NCBI RefSeq assembly: GCF_024808665.1
Contig: NZ_JANUBZ010000022.1
Location: 1-46,432 of the forward strand
Source: Mucilaginibacter empetricola
GTDB taxonomy: Bacteria > Bacteroidota > Bacteroidia > Sphingobacteriales > Sphingobacteriaceae
Reading direction: 5' to 3'
DNA length: 46,432 nt
Each line of letters starts with the position of its first letter. Position 1 is the first letter of the stretch. Both the position numbers and the translations under genes were made by a program. A model generated the notes under the pieces. It saw only the letters and a list, made by a program, of their open reading frames with translations. It did not search any database and was not told the origin of the DNA. This document shows, piece after piece, positions 7,378 through 15,881 of the stretch.

Positions 7378-8638
7378 ATTCCATGGCCGACCATGATTTA
7401 AAAGTATCCTTAATTGATAGGTTAAAATACTCTTTAAATAGCCAAAAGCCAGAGTCGTTAACATGAGAGAACGCTAAACTGCCTGCACCTATCGATAATA
7501 CCATCAGGTTGGGGTTAACATGCCCTGCTAATACCAGTGGCGCCACAATGCCTGCCGCTGTTAATCCGGCAACGGTAGCCGACCCAAGGCTTACGCGGAT
7601 GATTGCCGCAATGAGCCAGCCCAATATTAAAGGTTGCAAATTCAGGCTGTGTTGTAATTGCCCTGCAATTTGTCCGCTTACTCCGCTGACAGTTAATACT
7701 TCTTTAAATGCTCCCGAACCGCCAATAATCAGCAATATCAAGGCTATATCTTTTATCGCATCGCCGTAGGTATCGGCTAGTTTGCCCAATGTATTGCCTT
7801 GTTTTATGCCGAGGGTATAGGTGCCGATAAGCAAAGCTATCAGCATAACAATAGAAGGATCGCCAATAAAGCCAGCCAGTTTTAGTGCTGATGGATTGGT
7901 AATATGCAGATAAGGGAATGCAGCCGTAATCATTAAAAGCATTACGGGCAGCAAAGCAGTAAAAAAGGCGTTAAAACCACCAGGCAGTTTATCCTCGGGC
8001 ATATCTTTGGCTCTGAAAGTCTCCAATGGCTCCGAAGGTATTTTTTTCAGGAAGGATGCAAAAACAGGGCCGGCAATAATAATGGCTGGCACGGCAATTA
8101 TAAAACCATAAATAAAGGTAGTGGGCATGCTGGCATGAAACATAGCTACGAGCGCAGTAGGCGAGGGATGCGGTGGTAAAAAGCCATGCGTAACCGATAA
8201 GGAGGCCAGCATGGGCAAGCCAATATACACCGCAGGCAATTTGTATTTATAAACTACCGAAAATATAAGCGGTACCATTAACACAAAGCCTATCCCATAA
8301 AATAAAGGGATACCAATAATAAAGCCTGCGGCTACCAATGCCCATTGGATGTATTTTTCGCCAAAAACATTTACCAAAACTTCCGCAATTTTTTGTGCAG
8401 CGCCGCTAACAGCAACCAGTTTGCCCAGCATCGCTCCTAAAACAATAATAATAACCAGTTGACCTAATATATCGCCGATTCCTTTTTGTACCGATGCCGT
8501 AATTTTGGTAACGGGTATGCCCAACAACAGACCAGCGGTTATCGACACAATTAAAAAAGCTATAAAGGGATTTAGCTTAGCCCAGCTTACCAGTAAAACA
8601 AGCAGAACAATGCAAAAAAAGATAGTTAATAGGGCCAT
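7316..8638 (-). CDS. GntP family gluconate:H+ symporter
   Basis: This 440-aa protein has about 12-14 hydrophobic segments and matches GntP/GntT permeases along its whole length, including the N-terminal LNPFIAFLIVSITAGLLLGI and the THGFLPPHPSPTALVA loop typical of the family. It probably imports gluconate or a related sugar acid across the inner membrane with protons. No gluconate kinase or dehydratase lies next to it, so the true substrate is open. Its 3' end overlaps the convergent lipoprotein gene by 62 bp. Its 5' leader contains a small hairpin, CGGGT-GCT-ACCCG (8668-8680). Confidence 0.9.
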   Translation of the reverse strand: MALLTIFFCIVLLVLLVSWAKLNPFIAFLIVSITAGLLLGIPVTKITASVQKGIGDILGQLVIIIVLGAMLGKLVAVSGAAQKIAEVLVNVFGEKYIQWALVAAGFIIGIPLFYGIGFVLMVPLIFSVVYKYKLPAVYIGLPMLASLSVTHGFLPPHPSPTALVAMFHASMPTTFIYGFIIAVPAIIIAGPVFASFLKKIPSEPLETFRAKDMPEDKLPGGFNAFFTALLPVMLLMITAAFPYLHITNPSALKLAGFIGDPSIVMLIALLIGTYTLGIKQGNTLGKLADTYGDAIKDIALILLIIGGSGAFKEVLTVSGVSGQIAGQLQHSLNLQPLILGWLIAAIIRVSLGSATVAGLTAAGIVAPLVLAGHVNPNLMVLSIGAGSLAFSHVNDSGFWLFKEYFNLSIKDTFKSWSAMESIVSLIGLVGVLVLNQFVQR

Positions 8639-8848
8639 TGGTTAATTGGAATGAGGAGTTAAAGCTTCGGGTGCTACCCGTTATCCAAAAAAACAAAATA
8701 ATATGTTCATTTTTCTGTATTTCATATAAAAAATATTTTATGGCAATTTGCGCTGATCAAAGAATTAACAGTAATGTGTTAGCATATTAAAATCAAAAAT
8801 CTTTATTTTAGCATCAAACAACCTTCATCAAACTATAACAAAAAAGCT

Positions 8849-9220
8849 ATGAAAAAAGTAACCGGCATTGGCGGCATTTTCTTTAAATGTAAGGATGCTA
8901 AAGGAATGAAAGAATGGTATGGCAAAAACCTGGGCCTGCCAACTACCGATTATGGTGCCACCTTTGAATGGCGGGAGGCCGAAGACACATCGGTTGAAGG
9001 TTCTACCACTTGGTCTACCTTTCCTGAGGATACCAAATACTTTGCCCCATCAACCAAAGATTTTATGATCAATTATCGCGTTGTTAATATTGAGGCGCTG
9101 GTTGAGCAATTAAAAAATGACGGTGTAACGATACTTGACGAAATAGAATCCAGTGATTACGGAAAATTTGTCCATATACTTGATCCTGAAGGTAATAAAA
9201 TTGAGCTATGGGAGGGTTAA
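8849..9220 (+). CDS. VOC family (glyoxalase/bleomycin-resistance fold) protein
   Basis: This 123-aa protein is a single VOC module. It opens with GIGGIFFKCKDAKGMKEWYGKNLGLP, a beta strand then the helix typical of the fold, and ends with HILDPEGNKIELWEG, where the final glutamate is the usual metal ligand. Family members include glyoxalase I, dioxygenases and drug-binding proteins; nothing here points to one reaction. It is a monocistronic gene between divergent gntP-like and rightward exporter genes. Confidence 0.88.
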   Translation: MKKVTGIGGIFFKCKDAKGMKEWYGKNLGLPTTDYGATFEWREAEDTSVEGSTTWSTFPEDTKYFAPSTKDFMINYRVVNIEALVEQLKNDGVTILDEIESSDYGKFVHILDPEGNKIELWEG

Positions 9221-9338
9221 TAGCCTTTTAACACAATATAAAACTTGTTTAGCGTACTACTAATGGTTAATGGTTTTTGGCCGTGTGGATTTCTTTTGCA
9301 AAATTAGCAGCAGTTAACGCCTATCTACTAACCAGCTA

Positions 9339-10574
9339 ATGACCAGACAGCGCTACTTTTTTCTTGTACTGATATTGGGCGTATTAACCGCCCTTGCACC
9401 TTTTTCAATTGATATGTATTTGCCGGGTTTCCCGGCTATTGCAAAATCATTACATACCACCACCGAAAAGGTTTCACTTTCACTGTCGGGTTTTTTTATC
9501 GGCATTTCTGTCGGGCAGTTGCTGTATGGTCCGCTGCTTGATCGTTTTGGCCGCAAAAGGCCATTGTATATCGGGTTAGTGCTTTATATCATAGCATCTG
9601 TTGGCTGTTATTTTGCAAACTCTATTGAAATGTTGATTGGTTTGCGTTTTGTACAGGCCATAGGTAGCTGTGCAGCAACGGTTGCCGCAATGGCTATAGT
9701 GCGCGATGTTTTCCCGGTAAAGGATAGCGCCAAGGTGTTTGCCTTGCTGATACTTATTTTAGGCGTATCACCCATGCTGGCGCCAACGGTTGGTGGCTAC
9801 ATTACTGCTGCTTTTGGATGGCAACTGATCTTTTTAATATTAGCCAGTATTGCAGTTTTGATGTTGTTTACCGTGATTTTCTTTTTACCCGAAAGCTACC
9901 AGCCCGATCCTTCTTATTCATTAAAGCCGGTGCCTATTATTAACAGCTTTTGGTCGGTAATGAAAAATCCGCAGTTTTTTACTTATGCTATTTGTGGTGC
10001 AGTGGCATTTTCGGGTTTGTTTTCCTATCTGTCGGCCTCGCCTTTTGTTTTTATGGATGTTTATGGTGTCAGCAGTAAAGTATACGGATGGATATTTGCC
10101 CTGTTGTCAGTTGGTTTTATCGGATCGAGCCAGGTAAACAGCATACTGATACGCCGGTTTAAAAGTGAACAGATTGTCAATGTATCGCTCTTTTCTATGA
10201 TGATTATTGCCATCGTATTTTTAACCTGTACGGCAAATGGCTGGCTGAATATTTATGAAATTATAGCGATGATTTTTGCCTTTTTGTGCTGCGTCGGTGT
10301 CACTTATCCTAATACTTCGGCACTTTCACTGGCACCATTTACCAAAAATGCGGGTACAGCAGCTGCATTGCTGGGTGCTTTTCAAATGGCAATAGGCACC
10401 TTTGTTTCTATTGTGGTGAGTATGTTTAAAAGCCGTAGTGCAATCCCTATGGCGGGCTTAATGGCAGCAGCAGCAATAATTGCCTTTTTAATTCTCATTA
10501 TCGGCAAGCGTACTATACCTGAGCCTGTTGAAAGTGATGTAAAAGATGAAGAAGCTAATTTTTTGATACATTAA
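9339..10574 (+). CDS. Bcr/CflA family multidrug efflux MFS transporter
   Basis: This 411-aa protein has about 12 membrane segments. The first loop reads APFSIDMYLPGFPAIAKSL, a hallmark of the Bcr/CflA branch of drug:H+ antiporters. MFS motif A is GPLLDRFGRKRPLYIGL, and antiporter motif C lies around ILGVSPMLAPTVGGYI. Family members export bicyclomycin, chloramphenicol, sulfonamides or metabolites; the substrate here is unknown. The VOC gene ends 118 bp upstream, so co-transcription is possible but not required. Confidence 0.92.
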   Translation: MTRQRYFFLVLILGVLTALAPFSIDMYLPGFPAIAKSLHTTTEKVSLSLSGFFIGISVGQLLYGPLLDRFGRKRPLYIGLVLYIIASVGCYFANSIEMLIGLRFVQAIGSCAATVAAMAIVRDVFPVKDSAKVFALLILILGVSPMLAPTVGGYITAAFGWQLIFLILASIAVLMLFTVIFFLPESYQPDPSYSLKPVPIINSFWSVMKNPQFFTYAICGAVAFSGLFSYLSASPFVFMDVYGVSSKVYGWIFALLSVGFIGSSQVNSILIRRFKSEQIVNVSLFSMMIIAIVFLTCTANGWLNIYEIIAMIFAFLCCVGVTYPNTSALSLAPFTKNAGTAAALLGAFQMAIGTFVSIVVSMFKSRSAIPMAGLMAAAAIIAFLILIIGKRTIPEPVESDVKDEEANFLIH

Positions 10575-10704
10575 TTGGCTTGTTCCTTCACCGCCGTAAC
10601 CCTCGATTTATCGGACACTGTAGCTTCAAATACAATTTCCTTCTATCATGCTATAAATATTATGGATTCGAAATTAGTAAATGATTTTAAAAATGACTTT
10701 TCCC

Positions 10705-10886
10705 ATAACAATGGGTTTTAAACTAAGGGTGTTCGAAACATTAAAAAGGGTGTCATGCTGAGGCTCTCGAAGCATGTGGGCAAAGGCCTCTGCGCTCACC
10801 CTTCGAGTGCCTCAGGGTGACATCCCAATTAAATTTCGTAATAAAGCTCATGTTTCGAACACTCAAGGTTTTAAACCCATCGTTAT
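10705..10886. repeat. Palindrome split by the inserted element
   Basis: If 10724-10868 and one copy of TTTTAAAC are removed, the flanks join into a 29-bp palindrome with a single mismatch: ATAACAATGGGTTT on the left and AAACCCATCGTTAT on the right around one T. A related intact palindrome with the core GATGGGTTTAAAACCCATC lies at 43410-43436. The palindrome therefore looks like a dispersed REP-like or terminator-like repeat. Confidence 0.6.
10724..10868. mobile_element. MITE-like 145-bp element with inverted ends and 8-bp direct repeat
   Basis: Terminal 12-bp arms GTGTTCGAAACA (10729-10740) and TGTTTCGAACAC (10851-10862) are perfect inverted repeats. The interior is a long imperfect palindrome: GGTGTCATGCTGAGGCTC on the left and GTGCCTCAGGGTGACATC on the right. 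The element is flanked by TTTTAAAC on both sides (10716-10723 and 10869-10876), as expected for a target duplication. It has no coding capacity, so it would be moved by a transposase in trans. Confidence 0.65.
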
Positions 10887-10938
10887 AATAGCATTAATGA
10901 AATAATGCTATATTTACTACAGGCAAAAATTTAAGCAC

Positions 10939-11166
10939 ATGAAATTAAAACCTATTCAAATATTCCTGGTGATATATTTTATATTAACGTTTATAAAGTT
11001 TATTGTAAAAGAGTTGTATTTTTCGCTGTATATCAACCTAAAGCCCGTATTTGATGGGTTGATTGTAGCTACTATAGCCATCTCCATATTATATTATGCC
11101 CGTATTTATATTACTGCGTGGATAAGATTTAAAAAAGAAGACAGACAAAAACGCACTGAAGCCTGA
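10939..11166 (+). CDS. Small membrane protein of unknown function
   Basis: This 75-aa protein has two hydrophobic segments (about residues 7-32 and 39-62) and a strongly charged C-terminus, FKKEDRQKRTEA. No family is recognised. The coherent topology (positive-inside tail) supports a real gene. Its TGA at 11164-11166 directly abuts the TTA stop of the small convergent gene on the other strand. Confidence 0.55.
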   Translation: MKLKPIQIFLVIYFILTFIKFIVKELYFSLYINLKPVFDGLIVATIAISILYYARIYITAWIRFKKEDRQKRTEA

Positions 11167-11331
11167 TTAATTTTTTCCTTTCTTTGCCGCTTTTCTCATC
11201 TTTTCTTCGGCTTGTTTTATCTCGTCTTTTTCGCTTAAGGGTAAGTCGGTTTTCAGTTCGCTACGTTTATTACTGCCGGTATTTTGTGGCTGATAGGATG
11301 AATCTCCTTCTCCGGTTTTTGTTTTTTTCAT
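11167..11331 (-). CDS. Small basic hydrophilic protein, 54 aa
   Basis: A 55-codon frame on the minus strand starts with ATG (CAT at 11329-11331) and ends with TAA at 11167. The product begins MKKTKTGEGDSSYQPQN and ends in EEKMRKAAKKGKN. It is rich in Lys and Glu with no hydrophobic segment, so it is soluble and probably partly disordered. Codon use is normal for the window. It is too short to classify. The upstream side (11332-11519) is also the leader region of the divergent membrane-protein gene. Confidence 0.5.
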   Translation of the reverse strand: MKKTKTGEGDSSYQPQNTGSNKRSELKTDLPLSEKDEIKQAEEKMRKAAKKGKN

Positions 11332-11519
11332 GGCTTTAATATAGAAAGTACCATACTATTCATTAATAACTCTGGCAAAGCATTAAATGTTTACTGCTCT
11401 GTTATCTTTATTTTATGCTGATGCGTTTTTAAATCTCTTTTTTCGCAATTTTTTTAGCTTGTTTGTTATTTTATATTTACGGCACATAAACAATTAACGC
11501 GTACCACCTATAGCCAGTA

Positions 11520-13124
11520 ATGACATCAACCCAAAAACTAAATATTCTTTACGGTAGTTTGGCTGCCTGCTTTATAATTGCGGTGTTTACCTTATTATTT
11601 TCATCGCAAAATATAGGGTGGGATGCCGGTTTATGCATTAAAATGACCGATAATGCCTATAAGCATATTCCATTTAATCACTACGCGCATCCCAAACCTC
11701 AAAATTTAAATGAAGATGAGTCTGAGTTTGTTACCTGGTGGTCGCCCGGTCAATTTGCAATTCCATTACTTATTCAACAATGCTTTGGTATAAAAATTAG
11801 TGTCGCCATCAAAATACTCACTGTACTTTGTATGCTGTTATCAGGCTTAGGTATCTATAAGTTGTTTACTCAACTTATAGATAGAAAGAATTTTACTCTC
11901 CATCAGCAGGAATCGGCGGCTATATTTACTTTACTTTCTTTACTATTTGTAGCAACGGAGCCTTTTTTTTGGGAAAACCTGTTTGTTTACGACGGCGGCG
12001 GCATTTTGATGCTGGCCTATTGTCCGTGGTTTATTTATTGGGTAATAAAAATTGATCGTATCAATATATCCAGCTTATTGATCCTCCTTGTTTCGGCTAT
12101 TTTGGGTTTCTTTTTAAAAACGGCCTTTACAAGTATTCTTGCAGGAGCATTGCTTTATTTATTTCTATCAAAATCAATATCGCCAGATAAATCTTTTGTC
12201 AACCAAAATTTCAAAAAAATAGCGCTCAATGCAATTTACCTGGGTATTATTTTTGTTATCTACTTTTTAACAGTTAAGCTGACTTTTTTAAGCCATAACA
12301 GAAATATTGCTGATTCATCATTAGGCATAAGAACACAGCTAAGGGTATTAGTTTACCCTGTTGTCGCTCCGCTATTTGGTGTTTTTTCCCTTGACTTTTT
12401 AGATAAAACTTATCAATGGATCCTCGGCGCTGTTTTTATATTGCCTGTTTATTATATCATACTAAAAAGCAAAAACATAAGCTTATTGTATAAGTATTTA
12501 TTAATTGGCTTTGTTGCCAGTTGCATTTGCTTTTACTCCTTTCTGTATTTTTTAAATGTGGATGTTTCTTACGAACTGCGCCATTATAGAATAATCACCA
12601 TTTTGCTGATACCAGCGCTTTGGCTTGCTTTTAAAGAATATAGTTTGGGCAGATATTTCATTTATGTTTTGACAACTGCTCTTTTTTTAATAAATATTTG
12701 TGCCTTTGCAATAAAATTATCTGAGGGCGTCAATAAACAAAAATCTGTTACCCTTAGCGGACTTCCCTCTAAATATCCCAATGAGTTGATTAAAAAAATT
12801 CATGCCCTTGATAATTTAAAAGACAAGGGGAGGGATATATTTTACTTTAAAAATGATGAACCATCTATAGCATTAGAAGTAAGAAACAACAGGGTTTTAA
12901 CAGAGGATAACTTCTTGAATTTTCACTTTAACAATCAATTGAAATCTGCCTCTACTTTATATTTTGGATATAATTCAGGAGAAATTTATTTGGTTTGTCC
13001 TGATGACAGATTTAAACAGGACTCAGTAACTTACCTTACCAAATTCGATAAATACAAAAAGTTTGAGAAAATATATCAAACAGCCGGATATTCAATCTAC
13101 AAAGCGATACATTCTCCCTTTTGA
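11520..13124 (+). CDS. Polytopic membrane protein, GT-C-like
   Basis: This 534-aa protein has about 10-11 hydrophobic segments. The first extramembrane loop is long and acidic and begins right after helix 1 (SQNIGWDAGLCIKM). It contains EFVTWWSPGQFAIP, similar in placement to the catalytic first loop of GT-C (ArnT/PMT-type) glycosyltransferases. A soluble C-terminal part of about 110 residues follows the last helix. GT-C membership is inferred from layout only; the acceptor and sugar are unknown. No partner genes lie beside it. Confidence 0.65.
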   Translation: MTSTQKLNILYGSLAACFIIAVFTLLFSSQNIGWDAGLCIKMTDNAYKHIPFNHYAHPKPQNLNEDESEFVTWWSPGQFAIPLLIQQCFGIKISVAIKILTVLCMLLSGLGIYKLFTQLIDRKNFTLHQQESAAIFTLLSLLFVATEPFFWENLFVYDGGGILMLAYCPWFIYWVIKIDRINISSLLILLVSAILGFFLKTAFTSILAGALLYLFLSKSISPDKSFVNQNFKKIALNAIYLGIIFVIYFLTVKLTFLSHNRNIADSSLGIRTQLRVLVYPVVAPLFGVFSLDFLDKTYQWILGAVFILPVYYIILKSKNISLLYKYLLIGFVASCICFYSFLYFLNVDVSYELRHYRIITILLIPALWLAFKEYSLGRYFIYVLTTALFLINICAFAIKLSEGVNKQKSVTLSGLPSKYPNELIKKIHALDNLKDKGRDIFYFKNDEPSIALEVRNNRVLTEDNFLNFHFNNQLKSASTLYFGYNSGEIYLVCPDDRFKQDSVTYLTKFDKYKKFEKIYQTAGYSIYKAIHSPF

Positions 13125-13208
13125 TGAAAAATGATAAGTATTTAGTTGCACCGTAAAATATGACACTGTATAAACTTGCTTTATTGTAATTAAAAATATA
13201 CTTTTAAT

Positions 13209-13241
13209 TAATTTATAATTATTAAAAATAATTATAAATTA
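13209..13241. repeat. A/T-only hairpin
   Basis: A perfect 15-bp inverted repeat, TAATTTATAATTATT (13209-13223) with AATAATTATAAATTA (13227-13241) and a 3-nt loop, is built only of A and T. It lies between the membrane-protein gene and the receiver-domain gene and may affect termination or act as a protein site. Confidence 0.5.
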
Positions 13242-13313
13242 GCAAAATAAAGCCTGTTTATATAAAAAGCATTTAGCTTTTTTGCTTATTGGGCAACCTA
13301 AAATTTATCCGTA

Positions 13314-13667
13314 TTGAAAACAGCCTTAATTATTAATGATGATAAAGATACTTTAGATATTCTTGGATATATCATTAATGATATGGGCCATAATTGTATC
13401 AATTCGCAATCGCTGCTGCCTATTTCCGAAATCATAGAACTCGCAGCTGATATTATTTTGTTCGATCATTACACTAACCTGCAGACCCCCGGCAATTTAT
13501 GCTTCCAGATTAAGAGTGACCCCTTGCTTAGCCATGTCCCTGTTATCCTGTTTTCGGCCCATTTAAACATCGCCAATATTGCAAAAAATAGCCTGGCCGA
13601 TGCCTACCTGGCAAAACCATTTGATATTGATGATTTAACCAATTTGGTTAACAGTCTTTTACAATAA
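13314..13667 (+). CDS. Stand-alone response-regulator receiver domain
   Basis: This 117-aa protein is a single CheY-like receiver: acidic pair D9/D10 (INDDKD), phospho-acceptor D51 in ILFDHY, S81 in LFSAH in place of the common Thr, and K101 in LAKPFD. It has no output domain, so it works by protein contact or phosphotransfer. Translation appears to start at a TTG (13314-13316), because no ATG precedes the first beta strand. No histidine kinase is adjacent, so the partner is unknown. Confidence 0.85.
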   Translation: MKTALIINDDKDTLDILGYIINDMGHNCINSQSLLPISEIIELAADIILFDHYTNLQTPGNLCFQIKSDPLLSHVPVILFSAHLNIANIAKNSLADAYLAKPFDIDDLTNLVNSLLQ

Positions 13668-13874
13668 TTTAACCTGTTTTTGTTGCAAATGAGGTATCGC
13701 TCCTGCATATTTGGGTGAAACTTTACCGCAAAATCTGTAACAAAATAATAGCCTTGTCATCTAAATTATACTATACAGCCAAGGTACTACGGATTAAAGC
13801 TGTAAGTTATCGTAAAGGCCCGCACCTTAAGGGCTCCGGATTTTTTAATCATAAAAATTTTCAATCTAAAAAAA

Positions 13875-15785
13875 ATGAATTCACTTGTTCCTTACTTGCT
13901 GTGGGCATTGCCCGTGGTGGTAATTTTATTGCTGTACAAATCTGTTTTGCGCGTTTTCTTCGGTATGGTTATTGTGCCCGATGACCGTATTGGCTTAGTT
14001 GTTAAAAAGTATGTGCTTAGCGGCGGCAGGCTGCCCGATGGCCGTATCATCGCCATAAATGGCGAAGCCGGTATGCAGGCTAAAGCATTGGCGCCGGGTT
14101 TATACTGGGGTATGTGGCCATGGCAGTACTCCATCAATATGGCGCCATTTACCATTATTGAGCAAGGTAAACTGGGCCTGGTAAAGGCAAAAGACGGCGC
14201 CCCAATGGATACCGGCCGTGTATTGGGCAAGCCTGTTGAGTGCGATAAGTTTCAGGATGCTATAGCATTTTTGAATAATAATGGTCAAAAAGGCCCGCAG
14301 GCGGCGTTTTTAACGCCCGGTAGCTATCGTATTAATAACTTTTTATTTGAAATAGAGATGGTGCCTGTTACCCAGGTGCACGAAAACAAAGTAGGTATTG
14401 TTACCACGCTGGATGGCGAACCGCTTGAAAAAGGTGAGATTGCCGGCGTATCAGTTGCCGGCCATAAAAACTATCAGGACCCGATGGCCTTTATTAATGC
14501 GGGTGGTATGAAAGGTTTGCAGGAGGATGTAATATTGGCCGGTACCTATTATTTAAACCCATGGTTTGCAATTGTGGAGCAGGTGGATATGATCTACATC
14601 CCGATAGGTTATGTAGGCGTAGTGAACTCCTTTGTTGGGCCCGAAGGCAAGGATACCAGCGGTGATAGCTTTAAACACGGTAACATTGTTAAACGCAATG
14701 AAAAAGGTGTATGGGATCAGCCGCTTGACCCCGGTAAGCACCCGGTAAATATTTATACCCATGCGGTTGAGGTTGTACCAACTACCAACATTGTATTAAA
14801 CTGGGCCGATAGCCGCACTGAGGCACACGAACTGGACAAAAACCTGTGTACCATTACCGTGCGTTCATCCGATGGTTTTACTTTTAACCTGGATGTGTCA
14901 CAAATTATCCATATCCCCAGAAACGAGGCCCCAAAGGTAATTGCCCGTTTCGGTAATATGAGGAACCTGGTTTCGCAGGTGTTGGAACCAACTATTGCCA
15001 ACTATTTCCGTAACTCGGCACAAAAAAGTGATGTGATTGAGTTTTTGGCTAACCGTGTTCAAAGGCAGGATGATGCTAAACAGCACATCAGCAAGGTGTT
15101 AGATGATTATAATGTAGTAGGGGTGGATACCCTGATAGGTGATATAGTACCTCCTGCAGCCTTGATGAAAACTTTAACCGACCGTAAGATAGCCGAACAG
15201 GAAAAAGTAACTTACGAGATACAGCGTAATGCGCAAATTGAACGTAAGGAATTTGAAAGTGCAAAAGCCGGCGCCGATATGCAGCCGGAGGTGGTAAAAT
15301 CAACCCGCCAGGTAGAGATTAATACCCAGATGGCCGCTTCAAAAGTTGCTGCATCAAAAGGTGAGGCCGAAGCCAAAACCATTAACGCTACAGCTGATGC
15401 TGAAGTAAGAATCACGATAGCTAAAGCCGATGCAGAAGCCAAAATAGTAAACGCCAAGGCCGACGCCAATGCTACCGAATTAAACGGTGCTGCCGAAGCT
15501 GCTAAAATTAAGGCCATAGGTTTATCAGAAGCCGAAGTTACCAAGCAAAAAACCCAGGCCATGGGTACCGAACAATACGCCATTGTACGTGTTGCCGAAG
15601 CATTGGCCAGTCATGGTATAAAATTAGTGCCTGATATTTTGGTAAGCGGTAAAGATGGTGGTGGCAACGGCATGATTGATGCCCTGATAGGCAACGAGAT
15701 GCTGAAAAAGCTGCAAAAAGCTAATGAAGTGACCGATAGCCAGGAAAAAGGAACCAAAAATAAGAATGATAAGGGGCAGGAATAA
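13875..15785 (+). CDS. SPFH/band 7 (flotillin-like) protein with four N-terminal repeats
   Basis: This 636-aa protein has one N-terminal membrane segment (residues 5-32). Four related repeats of about 58-72 residues follow (about 37-95, 98-169, 171-242, 245-302). Each repeat opens with a V-G-V-V-type strand and closes with a PG-x-Y-type turn; FQD or YQDP-x-AF followed by KG-x-Q is clear in repeats 2 and 3. An SPFH domain covers about 303-430. A long Ala/Glu/Lys coiled coil (430-560) carries runs such as AKADAEAK, and a conserved tail reads LASHGIKLVPDILVSG. SPFH proteins form large membrane-bound rings or cages that organise membrane domains. It is longer than ordinary flotillins because of the repeats. 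An intrinsic terminator follows. Confidence 0.88.
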   Translation: MNSLVPYLLWALPVVVILLLYKSVLRVFFGMVIVPDDRIGLVVKKYVLSGGRLPDGRIIAINGEAGMQAKALAPGLYWGMWPWQYSINMAPFTIIEQGKLGLVKAKDGAPMDTGRVLGKPVECDKFQDAIAFLNNNGQKGPQAAFLTPGSYRINNFLFEIEMVPVTQVHENKVGIVTTLDGEPLEKGEIAGVSVAGHKNYQDPMAFINAGGMKGLQEDVILAGTYYLNPWFAIVEQVDMIYIPIGYVGVVNSFVGPEGKDTSGDSFKHGNIVKRNEKGVWDQPLDPGKHPVNIYTHAVEVVPTTNIVLNWADSRTEAHELDKNLCTITVRSSDGFTFNLDVSQIIHIPRNEAPKVIARFGNMRNLVSQVLEPTIANYFRNSAQKSDVIEFLANRVQRQDDAKQHISKVLDDYNVVGVDTLIGDIVPPAALMKTLTDRKIAEQEKVTYEIQRNAQIERKEFESAKAGADMQPEVVKSTRQVEINTQMAASKVAASKGEAEAKTINATADAEVRITIAKADAEAKIVNAKADANATELNGAAEAAKIKAIGLSEAEVTKQKTQAMGTEQYAIVRVAEALASHGIKLVPDILVSGKDGGGNGMIDALIGNEMLKKLQKANEVTDSQEKGTKNKNDKGQE

Positions 15786-15811
15786 TCCCTAAATCTTTCA
15801 ATTCAAATAAC

Positions 15812-15844
15812 AGACTTCCGGACTTAAAAAGCCGGGAGTCTTTT
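15812..15844 (+). terminator. Intrinsic terminator after the SPFH gene
   Basis: A 10-bp stem with one G-T wobble, AGACTTCCGG (15812-15821) with CCGGGAGTCT (15832-15841), followed by TTTT. Confidence 0.8.
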
Positions 15845-15881
15845 CATTTGATTTCTCCCTGCTTTCAGGATCAAAAAAAGA

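Larger units (their letters stand above)
10575..10938. other. Intergenic region holding an inserted inverted-repeat element
   Basis: No sizeable coding region is seen. After the exporter comes AT-rich sequence and a short hairpin with T-run, CCCAT-AACA-ATGGG-TTTT (10702-10719), that could end exporter transcription. The 145-bp repeat element annotated separately occupies 10724-10868. Confidence 0.55.

Noticed and set aside
10662..10721. 19-aa frame MDSKLVND... after the exporter gene
   Set aside because: Too short to support; it ends inside a hairpin/T-run and the repeat insertion site, and has no relatives I can recognise.
13715..13984. 89-aa frame overlapping the SPFH start
   Set aside because: It overlaps the SPFH N-terminus in another frame and has no recognisable feature.
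15361..15540. Tandem DNA repeat or CRISPR-like array in the SPFH gene
   Set aside because: The periodicity comes from Ala/Glu/Lys codons of a coiled coil; units vary in sequence and length and remain in frame.
15212..15583. Alanine-rich 123-aa frame opposite the SPFH coiled coil
   Set aside because: The Ala/Ser run is the antisense reading of repeated GCC/GAA codons in the coiled coil, not a separate gene.
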